Under the pieces are notes generated by a model. The model was not told where the DNA came from, searched no databases, and was given only the letters and a program-made list of their open reading frames with translations. A DNA stretch of 64,000 nt from Candidatus Omnitrophota bacterium. Lineage in GTDB: Bacteria > Omnitrophota > Omnitrophia > Omnitrophales > Aquincolibacteriaceae. The position numbers and the translations under genes are program-made. Where the stretch lies: NCBI GenBank assembly GCA_020632475.1, contig JACKFM010000005.1, positions 4,246 to 68,245 of the forward strand, in the 5' to 3' direction. How positions within the stretch are numbered: the first letter of the stretch is position 1; each line of letters opens with the position of its first letter. This document shows positions 9,001 through 17,300 of the stretch, piece after piece.

Positions 9001-10894
9001 GAGTTCCGTCAGAATAGAATTTCTTGTACTTTTGGTGGAGTAAAATCTTATTTTCAGAGTATTCATTATTCCACTCCTGATAGACCACCCCTCCGGTAAA
9101 AGTCGAATAATTCCAAGTCTTGTTAGTTCCGTCGGGATAAAACGTTGTCTGCAGCTTATAAAGCTGCTTTCCGGCAGAATCATAGCTGTCGTAATCGCGG
9201 CTAATAACAATCTTATTCAGATATTGATAGATGTCTTTTTGACGCAGCTGCCCTGTTTCGTAATACGCAGTTGTGTTTTTATATAAGATTTGGCCGGTGT
9301 TATCATATTTAGTATCTTCAAGCGACTCTAGCTCACCGCTTGGGACAAAATATTTTTTGTATTGAGCATGAATCACGACATTATTTTCAAGATACTCGTT
9401 TTCCCAATGCTGGCGAACGGCACCGTTAACAAAAATCTTACGCTCATATGTCTTATACTTTGCATTCGGATAATAAGTCGCATTCACTTCTTCGCTTTGC
9501 ACTCCGTTCGAGTCAAAGACTTCGTAATGGCGCGAATTCAAAGCATTATCTTGATATACACAAGAATCATGGACATTTAATTGACCCGTATCATAATATC
9601 GAAATGAATCCTTGGCTAACATCTGACCCTGCTCATCATAGAGTGCTTCTTCTTTTTCTCTTAAAGACCCATCCGTATAGAATTTTTCAGTCATGATATT
9701 CTTTGGAGTTGTTCCGTCGCCGTAGTAATTAACGATGTAATACCAGGTCTTTGCGCCGTTGGAGTAATAATCCACTCGATAGGATAATCTTATCCCTTGG
9801 TCATCAAAAGTTCGCGTAATCCGGTACAAGAGATTGCCGTTACCGTCATAAGACTCCTGCGTCTGGCTGTCGCCTTTACGGAATGCCGTCTTCTGCGCAT
9901 CAGAAGCTTCATTCAGGCGATCGGTCTCGGCAATAAATTCATTCAACAATCCGCGAACAAGTGTCTGATCCTGATCCCTGCTCTGATCGACGTTCAGATT
10001 CACGTCACTGATAAAAACCTCAAGTCCAACCGGCCTACCACTGTAAAGTTTTCCGGACCGGTTATAGGCATAGGCGCCTTTTGAACTGAGAACGTATTCG
10101 ACTTTAGGGTCTTCGACCGCGGACTCAAGATCAAAAAGCGAGGGCCCGTCCTGGGCTTCGGCTGCGACATGCGTATGGGCAATCAGGTCAGCATTTTCTA
10201 GAAGCTCTTTGGCTGATTCGAGCATTTTGATCTCAGATTGATCGCCGCTTGTAAAAAGAACGATTTCACCATGAATCACGGCGATTCCTGTTTCAAAAGA
10301 AAGGGACTCCAGCGATTCGATATTTTCTTTAGTGAGTGATTTGACGATCACGGCTGTGGCATATTCGGGTCTTAGCTGTTCAATGGCGTCTTCAAATTCG
10401 TAACGGTCGTAGTCATATTGTGAGGACTGGGGACTGAGGACTGCTTGCCCGACTTCTTTTTGGCGGGAGGACTGAGTGCTCGGTTGCTCGTGAGATTGTT
10501 CAAGAAGGACTGTGGACTGAGGACTAAGGACTGAGTTACCCGGTTGTTCAAAAGCAAGAGATGCTGTTTGATTCTCATCCACAGAGCTTAAAGGGTTTTG
10601 ATCATCGAGAAAATTCAGGCTGTCGGAGGCCTTACGAACATCCTCATAAGCGGCAGAAACTTCTTCGTCCGTCACCTCATCCAGAGTCTTGGTTAATTGA
10701 TATTGACCGTTCGGGGCGGAGACCGGTGCAATCTCCTGCCCCCAGGCGGTCTGGGTGGTCGTAAAGGCAATAAGCACACTCCAGGCGGTGATCCGCAAAA
10801 AGGTTTGACGAAAAGCTTTGGTTTGAAGAGTGGTTTGTATGCGGGAAGAAGCAAGCTGGAAAAAACCGTTTAACTTTTCGATCTGCGCTTTCAC
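1..10894 (-). CDS. Giant secreted repeat protein 1 (3' end outside window), JAMM-like/Ig-like/YD/FG-GAP
   Basis: An uninterrupted minus-strand frame starts at GTG 10894 (GAGGTG four bases upstream) and runs off the window after about 3631 codons. Seen in order, with approximate residues: long n-region and signal peptide ending TAWG (1-52); a linker with LSPQS repeats (55-160); a JAMM/MPN-like domain (165-295) with H240-x-H242 and S252-x-x-D255; YwqK/MORN-like repeats (340-818); ten Ig-like units of 66 aa (818-1451); YD-type repeats (1451-2215); FG-GAP-like repeats with six [DN]xxGDxxxDR motifs (2230-2640); a jelly-roll-like stretch (2680-2760); more YD-type repeats (2770-3270); a coiled coil (3270-3400); and a DUF4214-like segment with IMGREASD (3400-3500). 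The architecture suggests a very large surface or exported adhesin or Tc/RHS-type protein. Its function is unknown. A candidate promoter lies at 11131-11159. Confidence is high that it is coding and moderate for the domain names. Confidence 0.9.
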   Translation of the reverse strand, partial: MKAQIEKLNGFFQLASSRIQTTLQTKAFRQTFLRITAWSVLIAFTTTQTAWGQEIAPVSAPNGQYQLTKTLDEVTDEEVSAAYEDVRKASDSLNFLDDQNPLSSVDENQTASLAFEQPGNSVLSPQSTVLLEQSHEQPSTQSSRQKEVGQAVLSPQSSQYDYDRYEFEDAIEQLRPEYATAVIVKSLTKENIESLESLSFETGIAVIHGEIVLFTSGDQSEIKMLESAKELLENADLIAHTHVAAEAQDGPSLFDLESAVEDPKVEYVLSSKGAYAYNRSGKLYSGRPVGLEVFISDVNLNVDQSRDQDQTLVRGLLNEFIAETDRLNEASDAQKTAFRKGDSQTQESYDGNGNLLYRITRTFDDQGIRLSYRVDYYSNGAKTWYYIVNYYGDGTTPKNIMTEKFYTDGSLREKEEALYDEQGQMLAKDSFRYYDTGQLNVHDSCVYQDNALNSRHYEVFDSNGVQSEEVNATYYPNAKYKTYERKIFVNGAVRQHWENEYLENNVVIHAQYKKYFVPSGELESLEDTKYDNTGQILYKNTTAYYETGQLRQKDIYQYLNKIVISRDYDSYDSAGKQLYKLQTTFYPDGTNKTWNYSTFTGGVVYQEWNNEYSENKILLHQKYKKFYSDGTLSYLEDTAYSDQGQILRKDAFYYYATGVVQQERHWDYLNGIQSVYDIIVYSADSLMTSEHHYHYYSTGAQQSYQGIQYLNGVQDYYYFYEYEQNGQYKSRTIDRFDAANESYRYRDYYEYVNGKLAARIYQVYTQGHMYQKLVYHYDSNGILRGKDDQRYTAGIKTESYYQTYDASGNPQSYYVIKFLSAPVVTESDYLFVYSVNDIVYEEQMNLTKGDNTIARTVLDSINLEWNVLFKDAIIDVLTDIPAKTNQNTLVIDYQALGEHQQKSFNLVEGENTLVISAVDAEGVEERKEFKVILDTQPPVIEITSNIPSVTNKENFIVEYTVDGQAMTKSFYLREGLNQLEITHADDVGNSTTVSRQVTLDTVAPVLEIISEVPARINHSRFVLEYKLDGESKTKFFDLNEGNNLIQISHTDTVGNNTSLSWGIELDTQGPVIEVTSAVPARTNTNTLTINYKLDGVLKTQSFNLNEGENTLEIKHADDLGNETVIHYTVTLDTTGPEIIAVTQVPDRTNQNSLNIDYTLDGVSKSKTFQLNEGGNTLTIDHQDDLGNHTIKVWTVELDTQGPSIEVTSEIPVKTRDLQMTVGYTLDGVAVSKTFELEEGQNVLEIKHADELGNETIVNLTVERDTQGPAIEVTSVVPARTNQSPLVIEYKLDGVSKSQSFALEEGDNAVEIRHADELGNETIVSYSVELDTTPPSVEVTSTVPQRTNQKNLVIEYQLDGVSKTKAFVLEEGQNTLEIKHADELGNATSLHYTIELDTQGPIVEVTSSQRVNHPDYELVYLVEGVEKKTAYTLIEGDNVLTIDETDTVGNHTVLQITVSYIYDGTFDLPDGTQLVYQNGLVIREISPDGTQKTYGTKGNIQSYQYASGVEIRYSEVSPYAIEFFAAEGNLIETIDHPEPTFADYAQALKVVRDGIDSYYQDGELVELITETGIHITNFVLDEESNIVQALMVYPDKTMDVIRGGALIRRIHPDGSFVDQTPDGLTVREGMDGTVESYSYEKNLSGDIDEVHAFTAEGEDVTYDALGILSRVQDANGNVLNYTRQDVLASDGSGTVEGYQLTLNVPEGTELDGKTMVEALYSPEGKTQRIIFHDGTTVEFNDQEQIETILDAEGNQTDYNYLETNGFTQGLNVSLNDTDLIYDQDGFLSEVQTASGTIERVANDKNGDGVIQPDELELILKFIDGNVLSDFELDADGNILKGLITTKEGIKQHIENGVLTGYETVDGKLYEMLGDQAVLSEWKFKDGTRVVYGGGKITEVLFPNGNRLHTIGFNNTSEVTQFVEEDADGTKKHFENNKLVRLITPEGNEIHYNTDGLAFEIVLADLSAGTGTEEAGLPAGGQAEAGGAVQKVDYVYNEDGSVKEARFYESHMYRTFDADGHLKELLLNGVSAQVENDEISKLFTRFGEVENPEWNPDAQISGDIVYEDGTVHTIIEGELVKSVRPDGTIVDYADGRVSRITIEGRSYELIYGDGLEGIKIKLLSEVNTPEYSLIPFLTNNGLAIQPEDTEKIASIFYMRTPFDSLQGDDPFQVILDQGQTLQLASRVQDSERGEVYEFGREYFPAWMNVDIQDQIDRNLGYINRFIMIDSDDNLPVQTADFVDMNGDGLPDRIFMDETQGVNYWWIQWNNGRGFDAPQKWDGIEWAEDYWMTNGKNSIRFFEGRHPHVLGDLFDINGDGRPDRVFQELMGTPEWYVQINNGHGFEPSVIWEGNVHPVSQWNFETKYASEVRNNELHTGVQEMIADMVDLDGDGLLDRVIRSYVEPFTHWFFQKNTGTGFEDAVIWEGVDDSFYPASPSIGGSLSWYDDRGQLIVDLAGLYDMNGDAKPDRVLLKNSNPADPDSAMEWYVQFNNGSGFDEAVLWDDNVRALPGAPYAKSATAITAFRGWNEPRNILITLRDVTGDGLPDRVTVDQDDANAQGSWWVEVNTGTTFADAVQWTGIYGTSTAETSIGQDFMNFRSNPDGGVAGPHGRSPGYVTQTTDLQDINGDGILDRVIFPIGNPNWLVQFGTGSGFLPVQEMQIEGLQSMAPKEINTVRYDSVHVGLKSEQNMPTGGAVRIQLRDPDDSESLQEWTLTGLTIDWQDFYLPLDTAKPNASQIKIEYLAAEGGELMAIYVDDLTFTSMRPDASTDWLDRMLTESNVLAEVHSDRTQTLAQYLGLREAENAQDFDWSRLLNAEVRINFNDSDQVDEFETAYGTVSKIENNQVVESTMTDGTVIHFDTAVIPDSIGNPNQTTQTITRTDGTTETVQAAYGRVREVTGTDGNTLHYSYEYTAAGDEITVVYDPVSGRTERYRDFEIKGTKQSLLISRTEANGITTQYTYNEFGDLAKTEIVYKGRVRQTFIHGVSEAGNSTVTTEDGTVEEYDADGQIVSHITPEGYRYSHDFGTAKQAVTSYQTETITLADGTTLEVEVPIVDLVDCTENCEDIHRVTLDSYTSETGEYAEYEGGILKSLRLNAAQQLQASALSPQSSNLMGQVTISFDQIATQSSINSETGLEETQTTLLAATVMHEDGTVTEFRNGEPYSITSATGRVIDIQKENGEFINPNESAVFHYEQAQKLWNETVLAKWNEFQLSDSLAIHMEYDMDGALLVRQYAEGVTEVYEEGHIRQILAKDNERLIHYDYDDDGNIIKIDMEGSRRRLDTAVIKLRAEISVENEKAMANIAEREQVLNQTIEGEYITTRDNLLRKRRELEDKKQEIGGISVKGKQARGIIGNALSQIQGGIDQINRALDSLATQRQEALEQLTEQVAQASADLEAQTEDAYRRIDNEEVTAKHGLSKQELIPVINHWYREIMGREASDEDFEMWLPVIEEEVLQEATEEEEAKVRLSLTNTDFSVDALKDYLLNSQEYSERQAEVNAIKTLVKSEIDRYLGLSEAEQLAFAQALGMDSDVIASTDINGAKQSLSVAEADAIKAWIDSQTLHFGQSAFLSLEALLESEGIAYNRVDLAVSLILIDVLTGTITPLEQGDLILSLYAMRTYAATLGIDLQ
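257..299. repeat. In-frame half of a GATTGCTTCG...CGCAATGAC palindromic repeat
   Basis: GATTGCTTCGCTC and GCTCGCAATGAC flank a short centre inside giant gene 1. They match the ends of the intergenic palindrome at 53198-53285, so this looks like an in-frame copy of a dispersed repeat. Repeats with this core are widespread in bacterial genomes. It encodes part of the segment between the DUF4214-like region and the window edge. Confidence 0.6.
2283..2308. repeat. In-frame ATTCCCGA/TCGGGAAT palindrome
   Basis: An 8-bp perfect stem (ATTCCCGA with TCGGGAAT) around a short loop lies inside the YD-type region of giant gene 1 and encodes an IPDSIGN peptide that does not fit the local repeat pattern. 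The core resembles the GGATTCCCG...CGGGAATGAC intergenic repeat common in many bacteria. Confidence 0.6.
4964..4979. repeat. In-frame GGCGGGC/GCCCGCC palindrome in a proline/glycine-rich insert
   Basis: A perfect 7-bp stem with a 2-base loop lies within a GC-rich insert (about 4940-5010) that codes for a Gly/Ala/Glu-rich stretch interrupting the YD-type repeats of giant gene 1. Composition and palindromy differ from the flanking coding sequence, suggesting insertion of a short repeat. Confidence 0.5.
6540..8470 (-). repeat. Ten tandem 198-bp units encoding Ig-like domains inside giant gene 1
   Basis: The unit is 66 codons. Markers such as DTQGP, EVTSxVP, RTNQ, LDGVSK, EGxNTLEI and HADxLGNET recur, with DTQGP equivalents about 198 bp apart across 6696-8086. 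Outer units are more diverged than inner ones, as is common where tandem units are exchanged by recombination. The sequence resembles bacterial Ig-like folds of surface proteins; adhesion or spacer function is an inference. Confidence 0.85.
10410..10545. repeat. GGACTGAG-type short repeats inside giant gene 1
   Basis: Several degenerate copies of GAGGACTGAG occur here and encode repeated LSPQS-like peptides in the linker before the JAMM-like domain. The same decamer family is found at 1561-1592, 25047-25080, 47260-47293 and 60508-60565, both inside genes and between them. Confidence 0.65.
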
Positions 10895-10981
10895 TTTGCA
10901 CCTCGTGAAAATTTTGGAAGTTGGGTTTTGCTCTAATGCATTCGGAACAGGTTTCCGAAAAAAAGCACTTCCGTTTTAACG

Positions 10982-11052
10982 CTAGCACCGCGTATATTTC
11001 GCGGCACAAGCATCTCTAACAATTTCAAAAGACGAAATTGAAGAGTTGCTAG
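10982..11052 (+). repeat. Two-hairpin intergenic element, copy A
   Basis: Read on the plus strand: CTAGC, a first hairpin (CCGCG/CGCGG), a linker ACAAG, then a second hairpin with outer stem AGCAtCTC/GAGtTGCT and inner CAATTTC/GAAATTG, ending GCTAG. The same layout occurs at 60778-60873 and, on the other strand, at 61751-62010. On the minus strand it lies in the leader of giant gene 1. Confidence 0.7.
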
Positions 11053-11130
11053 GTCGAATTGTCAAACATTCGTGAAACTTAAAACCGTGTTGCTAGCACT
11101 GAATTTTTAAATCTCAAAACGAACGCAATA

Positions 11131-11159
11131 AGTTAATCATTAAAGAAATCTAAAGTCAA
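11131..11159 (-). promoter_or_regulatory. Candidate sigma-70 promoter of giant gene 1
   Basis: On the minus strand a -35 TTGACT (11159-11154) is followed by a 17-base spacer and a -10-like TTAACT (11136-11131). The spacer length and AT-rich context fit a housekeeping promoter about 235 bases upstream of the GTG start. Confidence 0.55.
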
Positions 11160-11298
11160 TACGATTGCAAAAAATTTTTGACTTTTTTTCGAAAGGAGAC
11201 CGACAGATCGCGACAAAAACTAGCAACCTGAAACAGAGGATTTTTTGAAATCTCGTTTCAAAACTTTTAAAAGACTTTTATTTGAATTGACTGGGGAA

Positions 11299-11331
11299 GT
11301 TCACCGGACGGCGTGCGTTACATTAAGCCGA
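11299..11331 (-). other. Conserved post-stop sequence of giant gene 2
   Basis: Plus strand TTCACCGGACGGCGTGCGTT continues with ACATTAAGCCG across the stop codon. The stop of giant gene 3 lies in a very similar sequence (26009-26041). About three quarters of 33 aligned bases agree, although the encoded C-terminal residues differ. Confidence 0.6.
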
Positions 11332-14300
11332 CTGACCGACGTAGGTATAAGTCGAAATGAGTTGCGAAATAATGCGGGATTGCTGGGTGGCAACAAATTG
11401 ATCGAAGGCGCTTTGATTGCGAAGAATAGACTCTTGAGAGGAATCCAGGAGCATAATGGCTGAGACCACACGTCCGGGTTCTTCATCACCCGCATCATAG
11501 TCAACAGCATAAAAAAAATCAGTTTTGTCCCATGACTGTTTGAGGAGCTCAGCCCAGGCTGATGCAATCCCCTGCTTACCGATGCTGAGCACTTTGCGGT
11601 CTGCGGGGTTAAAAACAGTTCCGGGATTTACAAACCGCACATTCGGAAGATTCTGAAGCCTTCCGTATTGCGCCGTAATTTTGGAGTCTTCATTAGCTGA
11701 ACGAATATCGTTAATGGCCAACTCAACCGCATGATTGGCTTTAGCGGTCATCAGCAGGGATTCAATTTCGCGCCGCTGAATTTCGCTAAGGCCGTAAGTC
11801 CAGGTTTGGATGTCGACAGGAATCACATAACGATTTTTTAATTCGGAAACAACGGTACGAATATTTTTATCGACTTTAAAAGAAGAAACGGTGGGGGCAA
11901 TGCGTAATTCCGATTTTGCCTTCGCTTCCTGCCTTTCCCGGCGGGCCTGTTCAACTTTAGCCCTCGCAATCTGTTGACGTTCCAAAAACCTTTGAGCTTG
12001 TTCAATCAATTCAACATGCTCCGGTTTCATCGGTTTACCCGGCCGGTTCATTTTGAGCTCTAAGACAGTCAGCTCCGCCTGAATTGCCTGAATCTGACGC
12101 GGCAATTCCATCTTAAAACCGTCATCATCCTCACCCGCCAAGGCACTCTGCAGGCGGCTTATCCTTAAATCCAGCGCCCGTTTGGGCTCCTGCTTCTTTT
12201 TCTTTTTAGGTTCTTCTACAACAACATCTTCGGGCATGAGAGTCGAATGACTGGGGTCATAATCAAGATGAAACGAATTCACATCCCCGTCGGATTCTTC
12301 ATCAACATGAGCGGCATCCTCTTCGCTCCTCATTAGAAAAGTATCAAATTCACTGGCACGCTCATAGCGGTTATGTTTACGGAAAAAATCCTGCGCATAA
12401 TCTTCGACACGGGCCATAAACCCATAATTCCAGTCATATTTTCTTTCGGCAATTCGTCTCAGATTATCCGCTGCTCCAGAATGGTTTTCATAAACCAGAT
12501 ATCCATTCGAACCCTCCACAAACTTTGAAGCCGATACAGTCTGAAAATAAGCCCTCACCTGAGCTGCATCGGCCCAATCTGAAGCCCTGATATCACCATG
12601 CCCCTCGCTCTCCCAATCTTCGTCTTCATCGGGGATAAACCGGACCACTTCAATCGATGCTATGCCCCGGGCCGGATTGCCAATCTTGTGATTCTCCGCA
12701 ACAATTTTGACAAAACCGTTCCCTTCGGCAAGGGCGTTGTAATAGCCGTCTACTTTTCCGACGACAAGTGTGCGGTTACCGTCTTCAGGATTTTCCTGAA
12801 ATACCCCGGTTTGAATGGAATCTTTGAGTTCTTCTAAGAGGGCGCTAATCTGGCCGGGACTGGCATCGGTTGTGATCATCAGGTTCAAATCGCTGTATTC
12901 GCGAATCGCCAGACCAAAAACCCCCATCCCCGAAATCGCATGAATAGCCAGGTTTTCAATTTCTAGCCGCTGGGTCAAGGCATCTAAATCCGCAGTGCCT
13001 CTAAACCATTTTTCAAGATTCCGGGCAAGCGTTTCTTTTTCAGGGTTAAGAATGACCGGAAGTTCCCGGTCATGATCAACTGCATCCTGCCCGAGGGCGC
13101 GGTCAAAGTCATCATATTTACTGTCCGCAGCGCTTACGGAAGCCGGCGGTTGATCGCTTTTAGGCGCTGCGGCTTCGTCATCCACAGACATCTGATCAAA
13201 GACCCTATGACTGGGATCAAAGTCTATTGTAAATTCTGATGTTGCATCCGGCTGATCATCAGTTTCCGCTGCCCCGACTAAATCCGCAACGGCTTCGTCC
13301 CTATTCGGATGCACAAGTTCCCCGGACAAAATTCTTTGGCCAACTTCACGGTGTCTCTGATCGACGGCCGCTTTAATCAGATCGGGAATTCCTCCTGATC
13401 GAACAGAATCCCTTTCCTGCTCATCACGGCGGGCCGTTGCAAAAAGAATAGAAAAAATGCCCTGATCTGAATCGTCATCCGGGCTTTTCAACACATTGGC
13501 TTTCCCACCGCGATCATTCGAGGATCTTCTTTCACTATTCGCAATTTTTCTCATTTGTGCTTCAATCCGTGTTTCCACGGTATCACTGAGCGATACCGTT
13601 CTTTTGTCATGCCACTCCGTTACAGCTTCAACCATAAGCATATTTCCGACAGAAATCAATTCAGCATAATAGTGATCGTCCCATGTCCGCCCGTAACGAT
13701 TCTTTTTGGCAATCCGGTTGATCACCGGGATAAAAGACTCCATCAGTGTCTGATAGGCCGAGCCGTCACCGGCCTTCCACCTGTACCATAATTCCATACG
13801 GGCATCATTATCAAGATCAAGTTCTTCATAATCTTTCGTCTGCTCCAGCCAGGCTTTGGGTGCCCACTCGTTGTTCCAGACCGGGTAGTTCTTAGGCCGG
13901 GGAATCTGGTAGCGTTCACTCAACCGTCTATTCCAGCGGCTCCGGGCATTCATCCATCCCGAATCATTCAGAAGCTCATCGGCCGGACGCCCCGTCATAT
14001 AGTCCCATACCGATTGCAAATCTGGGAATCTTATTTCCCGCTTAACTGTTCTCAGTGAAGTGTCCAGACTTGTCACAAAATAAGGTGCCTGCTGCGGGTC
14101 ATATTTCACTTTCTGCTGATAAAGAACTTCCATCACATTAAAGACTCTGCGCTTTTGAGCGGCTTCGCTAAAAACAAGCGGTAGCAGATCCTCGCTGAGG
14201 TTGATGATCTGTGTTTCAATGCCTTCAGATATAATTTCAATCCGCTGATTATCTTCTTCCTGATGAAGCATTACCGTCACATTGTCACGCTTCGTCTTGG

Positions 14301-17300
14301 TGATGCGAAAATAATCAGTAAGGTCATAGGCATTTGTCTCAAGCCAGAAACGTCTGGTTTCAACATTGAGCTGACGTTCAGGTGATTGACGGGCTAATAA
14401 AGCAGTGATCTCCACAACCGTTTCTGCATTCAGACGGTCAATCTTACCGCGCGAAAGGCGAATCTGGTCTGTCTCATGGACAGAAATAGTCCCGTCATCA
14501 GATTCCACAAAAGCATACAAGACAATCCTTTCTTTTTCTTTTTGCATTCCAACCGCTAATAACTGGCTACCGGGATCAAAAGCAGAGCGATTCCTGAGGT
14601 CTCGAAAATATCGCGGCCAACCCGTAAAGTTCACGCCTTCAAAAGAGATGTTCACCTGTCCGTTCGGGATATAGGCATGCATCTCAGGCTGCCCCTCAAG
14701 TTTATGGGAAAGCTCCGTGATTGCTGACCTGTTTTGCTTTGAGCCGATGAGCAGATTGTAAAGCCCGGGCGCCAACGCACCGCTTAACATGGCCATTTTT
14801 AATGCTGAAAAATGAGCTTGTCCGGAACTCCAATAGCCTAACGGGGCACCCCGTTCATCCACCGGCAATCGCAAAAGCTCTCTACCCTGGCATGCCGCCG
14901 AACCGTTGCATTGCCTCAGGACCAGCAAACCGTCATTCTCTTCCGGACTCCGGTAAACAAATGCCTTTACATCCGAGGGATCGACACCCTGATAGGCCAG
15001 CAATTTCGCAACACCATAATTAACTGCCTTTCCGTCTTTTTTCTCAAAGAGAATCCGTTTATTGCCCGACAGTTCAAGCGTCAACACCGGCTGCCGGCCG
15101 CTGAGGTTGTCTGCCGCGCCATTTCTATGGAAGAAAGCTATGTCATTGGGTGAAAACTTCTTTAATCGCGTATATTCTGCCTTATGTTGAAGGTACTGCG
15201 ACACCCGCCTGGCCTGAAGATAATTCATTCTTGCCTCAGCAATCAAACCCTCCAGATATTCACGGTGAAATATCGACTCAGATTCAGCACGGTCTTTTAC
15301 CCAACTTCCCCTGACCATTTCATACCGGGCAATCCACTTTTCAACTTTAGCAGTGATGGCAGATCCGGCGGGTTTTCCGAGAACATGATCAATCACCCTT
15401 GACTGCTCGGTTTCGTCAAGATCCTGAAAAACAAGATCATTGGTTTGAATCGAGGTCAAATGCCGGCGAATAAATTCAACACTACTATCGTCCCTATTGA
15501 TAACCCCCACGGCTCTCAGGTTGATCCCGCGTGATTCCAAAGTTCGCCTGAGCGTCCTGACATCGGCAACCCGCAGTTCATAGGCCAGGTCATCCATCGA
15601 AACCGGCATATGGGCATATTCAGGTCTTCCCTCCCTTAATCTAAAAAGCGCCACATAGATCATGTGTTTAAGCGCAAAATCATGTGCGGGAAGTTTTGTT
15701 CCCCACATCCCAAGATTTTTATACTCCACACCATAACGCGTCCCAAACGTATTTAATTGTCCGGCGCTGACTCCAAGCATTTTGGCCACATCCTTAAACT
15801 GCGGTTTATCCGTAACGCGAGAAACCTCTTCAATGGCCCTAATGATGCGCGGCAGTGTAATCCCCGTTTCATGAGCAGCCTGCTCCCGGCTTTGACTGAA
15901 GAATTGTTCAAATATCTCAGACGCACCGAAATAATCCCTTTGGGGAGCATTGATCGGAGTAGCGACCGCCGGTGTTTCTTCGGGAGTCGTTTTAACCATA
16001 TCCTTAACCACTGCTCCTGTTACCACCCTTTGCCTGCTGCTTTTTTTTGCCGATGCTCCGCGAAGATGATAAACAAGAAGTTTTGATTCGATCGGTTTGA
16101 TCTGATCTTCTGACACCGGCTTTATGCGCACCCAAAAATCCTCAGTTTCGTCAAGCTCAATCAGTTCCAGCTCATGGAGAACCCTCAACTGATTGTATAA
16201 AGCCGTTTGAGAAATCCCTGCTGTGTACGGCAAGAGTGCCCGGGGCTTTATCCACTCCCCTGAAAAATGACGGCGCAGCAACCTATAAGTCAACACCAAA
16301 TGCGTTGTTGTGGTTTCAGGGTGGAGATCTTTAACTCTCCTGCCCATTTCCTCAAAGTCCCAAACATATGCCGGTGGGTTTAATATTTTTTCTCCGGCCA
16401 GAATTCGTCCGACAGCGGTTTTTACACGTTCAAAATCTTTTTCACGCTTGTACTGTAAGATGACAAAAATCAATGCATTGAGCTGTCCGGATTCAAAAGA
16501 CCGCAGTTGGAAATGCGACTCCGACCCGCCGCTGCCTGAGGCATCCGTAAAAATCCCCAACCTCCTAAGCTTGTCAAATTGAACCCACACCGACTGTTTA
16601 TCCCTGCCGTCATGCTTCTGGCGGTATTCTGTTGACTTGAAAGGCTCGAAACCGTAGGCTTGCCATATCGTATAAAATGTTCTGAGTGTCGAGTTCGTTT
16701 GAGCCAACGCATCAAGACTGATCGCCGTACTTTTTACCCCTCGTTCGCGGGCAGCCTCAAGGGTCTTCACCATTTGGGGATTTACTTCCGAAGGGGGTAA
16801 TTGTTTTGTTCCGCTTTGAATTGCCTGCATTTCAGCTTGCAATGCGTCAGTATCGGTATCATTTGCATAATTCCAGAGAGCTTCTTCAATAAGCCGGTTC
16901 TGCTCAAATGACTGAGGCCGCAGGCGGTACCAGACAATATTCCTTCCAGCCTCTTCTTTTTCAACCAATCCCAAAGCGGCCAGCTGCTCCATTTGCGCAG
17001 GTAAGTAATTGCGGCTAATTCCTTCGGAGTTCTCAAGCAACATAGTTGTCTTGACCCATCCGCCGTAAAAATGGTGGCGTAGCATCATATAGGTCATATA
17101 AAGGAATGGATGATTCTTTAGCGTACTCCGCTGCTGAAGAAATGCTTCATTTCGAAAATTCCACGGAACCCCATTGGCTTTAACGAAAAATATTCTGTCC
17201 CCGTTCTGAACAGCCTGGACATTTTCACGGATATATTTTTCGTCGTGGATAGACCTATAACCGGAAATAATGAGTTCCATGTCCGCAATCCGGGAATGCG

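Larger units (their letters stand above)
10895..11322. other. 428-bp intergenic region between giant genes 1 and 2
   Basis: No credible gene is seen. It contains a sigma-70-like promoter for giant gene 1 (11131-11159), a two-hairpin repeat element (10982-11052) that would lie in the 5' leader, and the conserved post-stop sequence of giant gene 2 (11299-11331). The leader would be roughly 230 bases long. Confidence 0.7.

Noticed and set aside
10677..11009. 110-codon minus-strand frame starting before giant gene 1
   Set aside because: Its end overlaps the giant gene 1 signal region in another frame and it has no domain; the GTG 10894 frame has the signal peptide and a ribosome-binding site.
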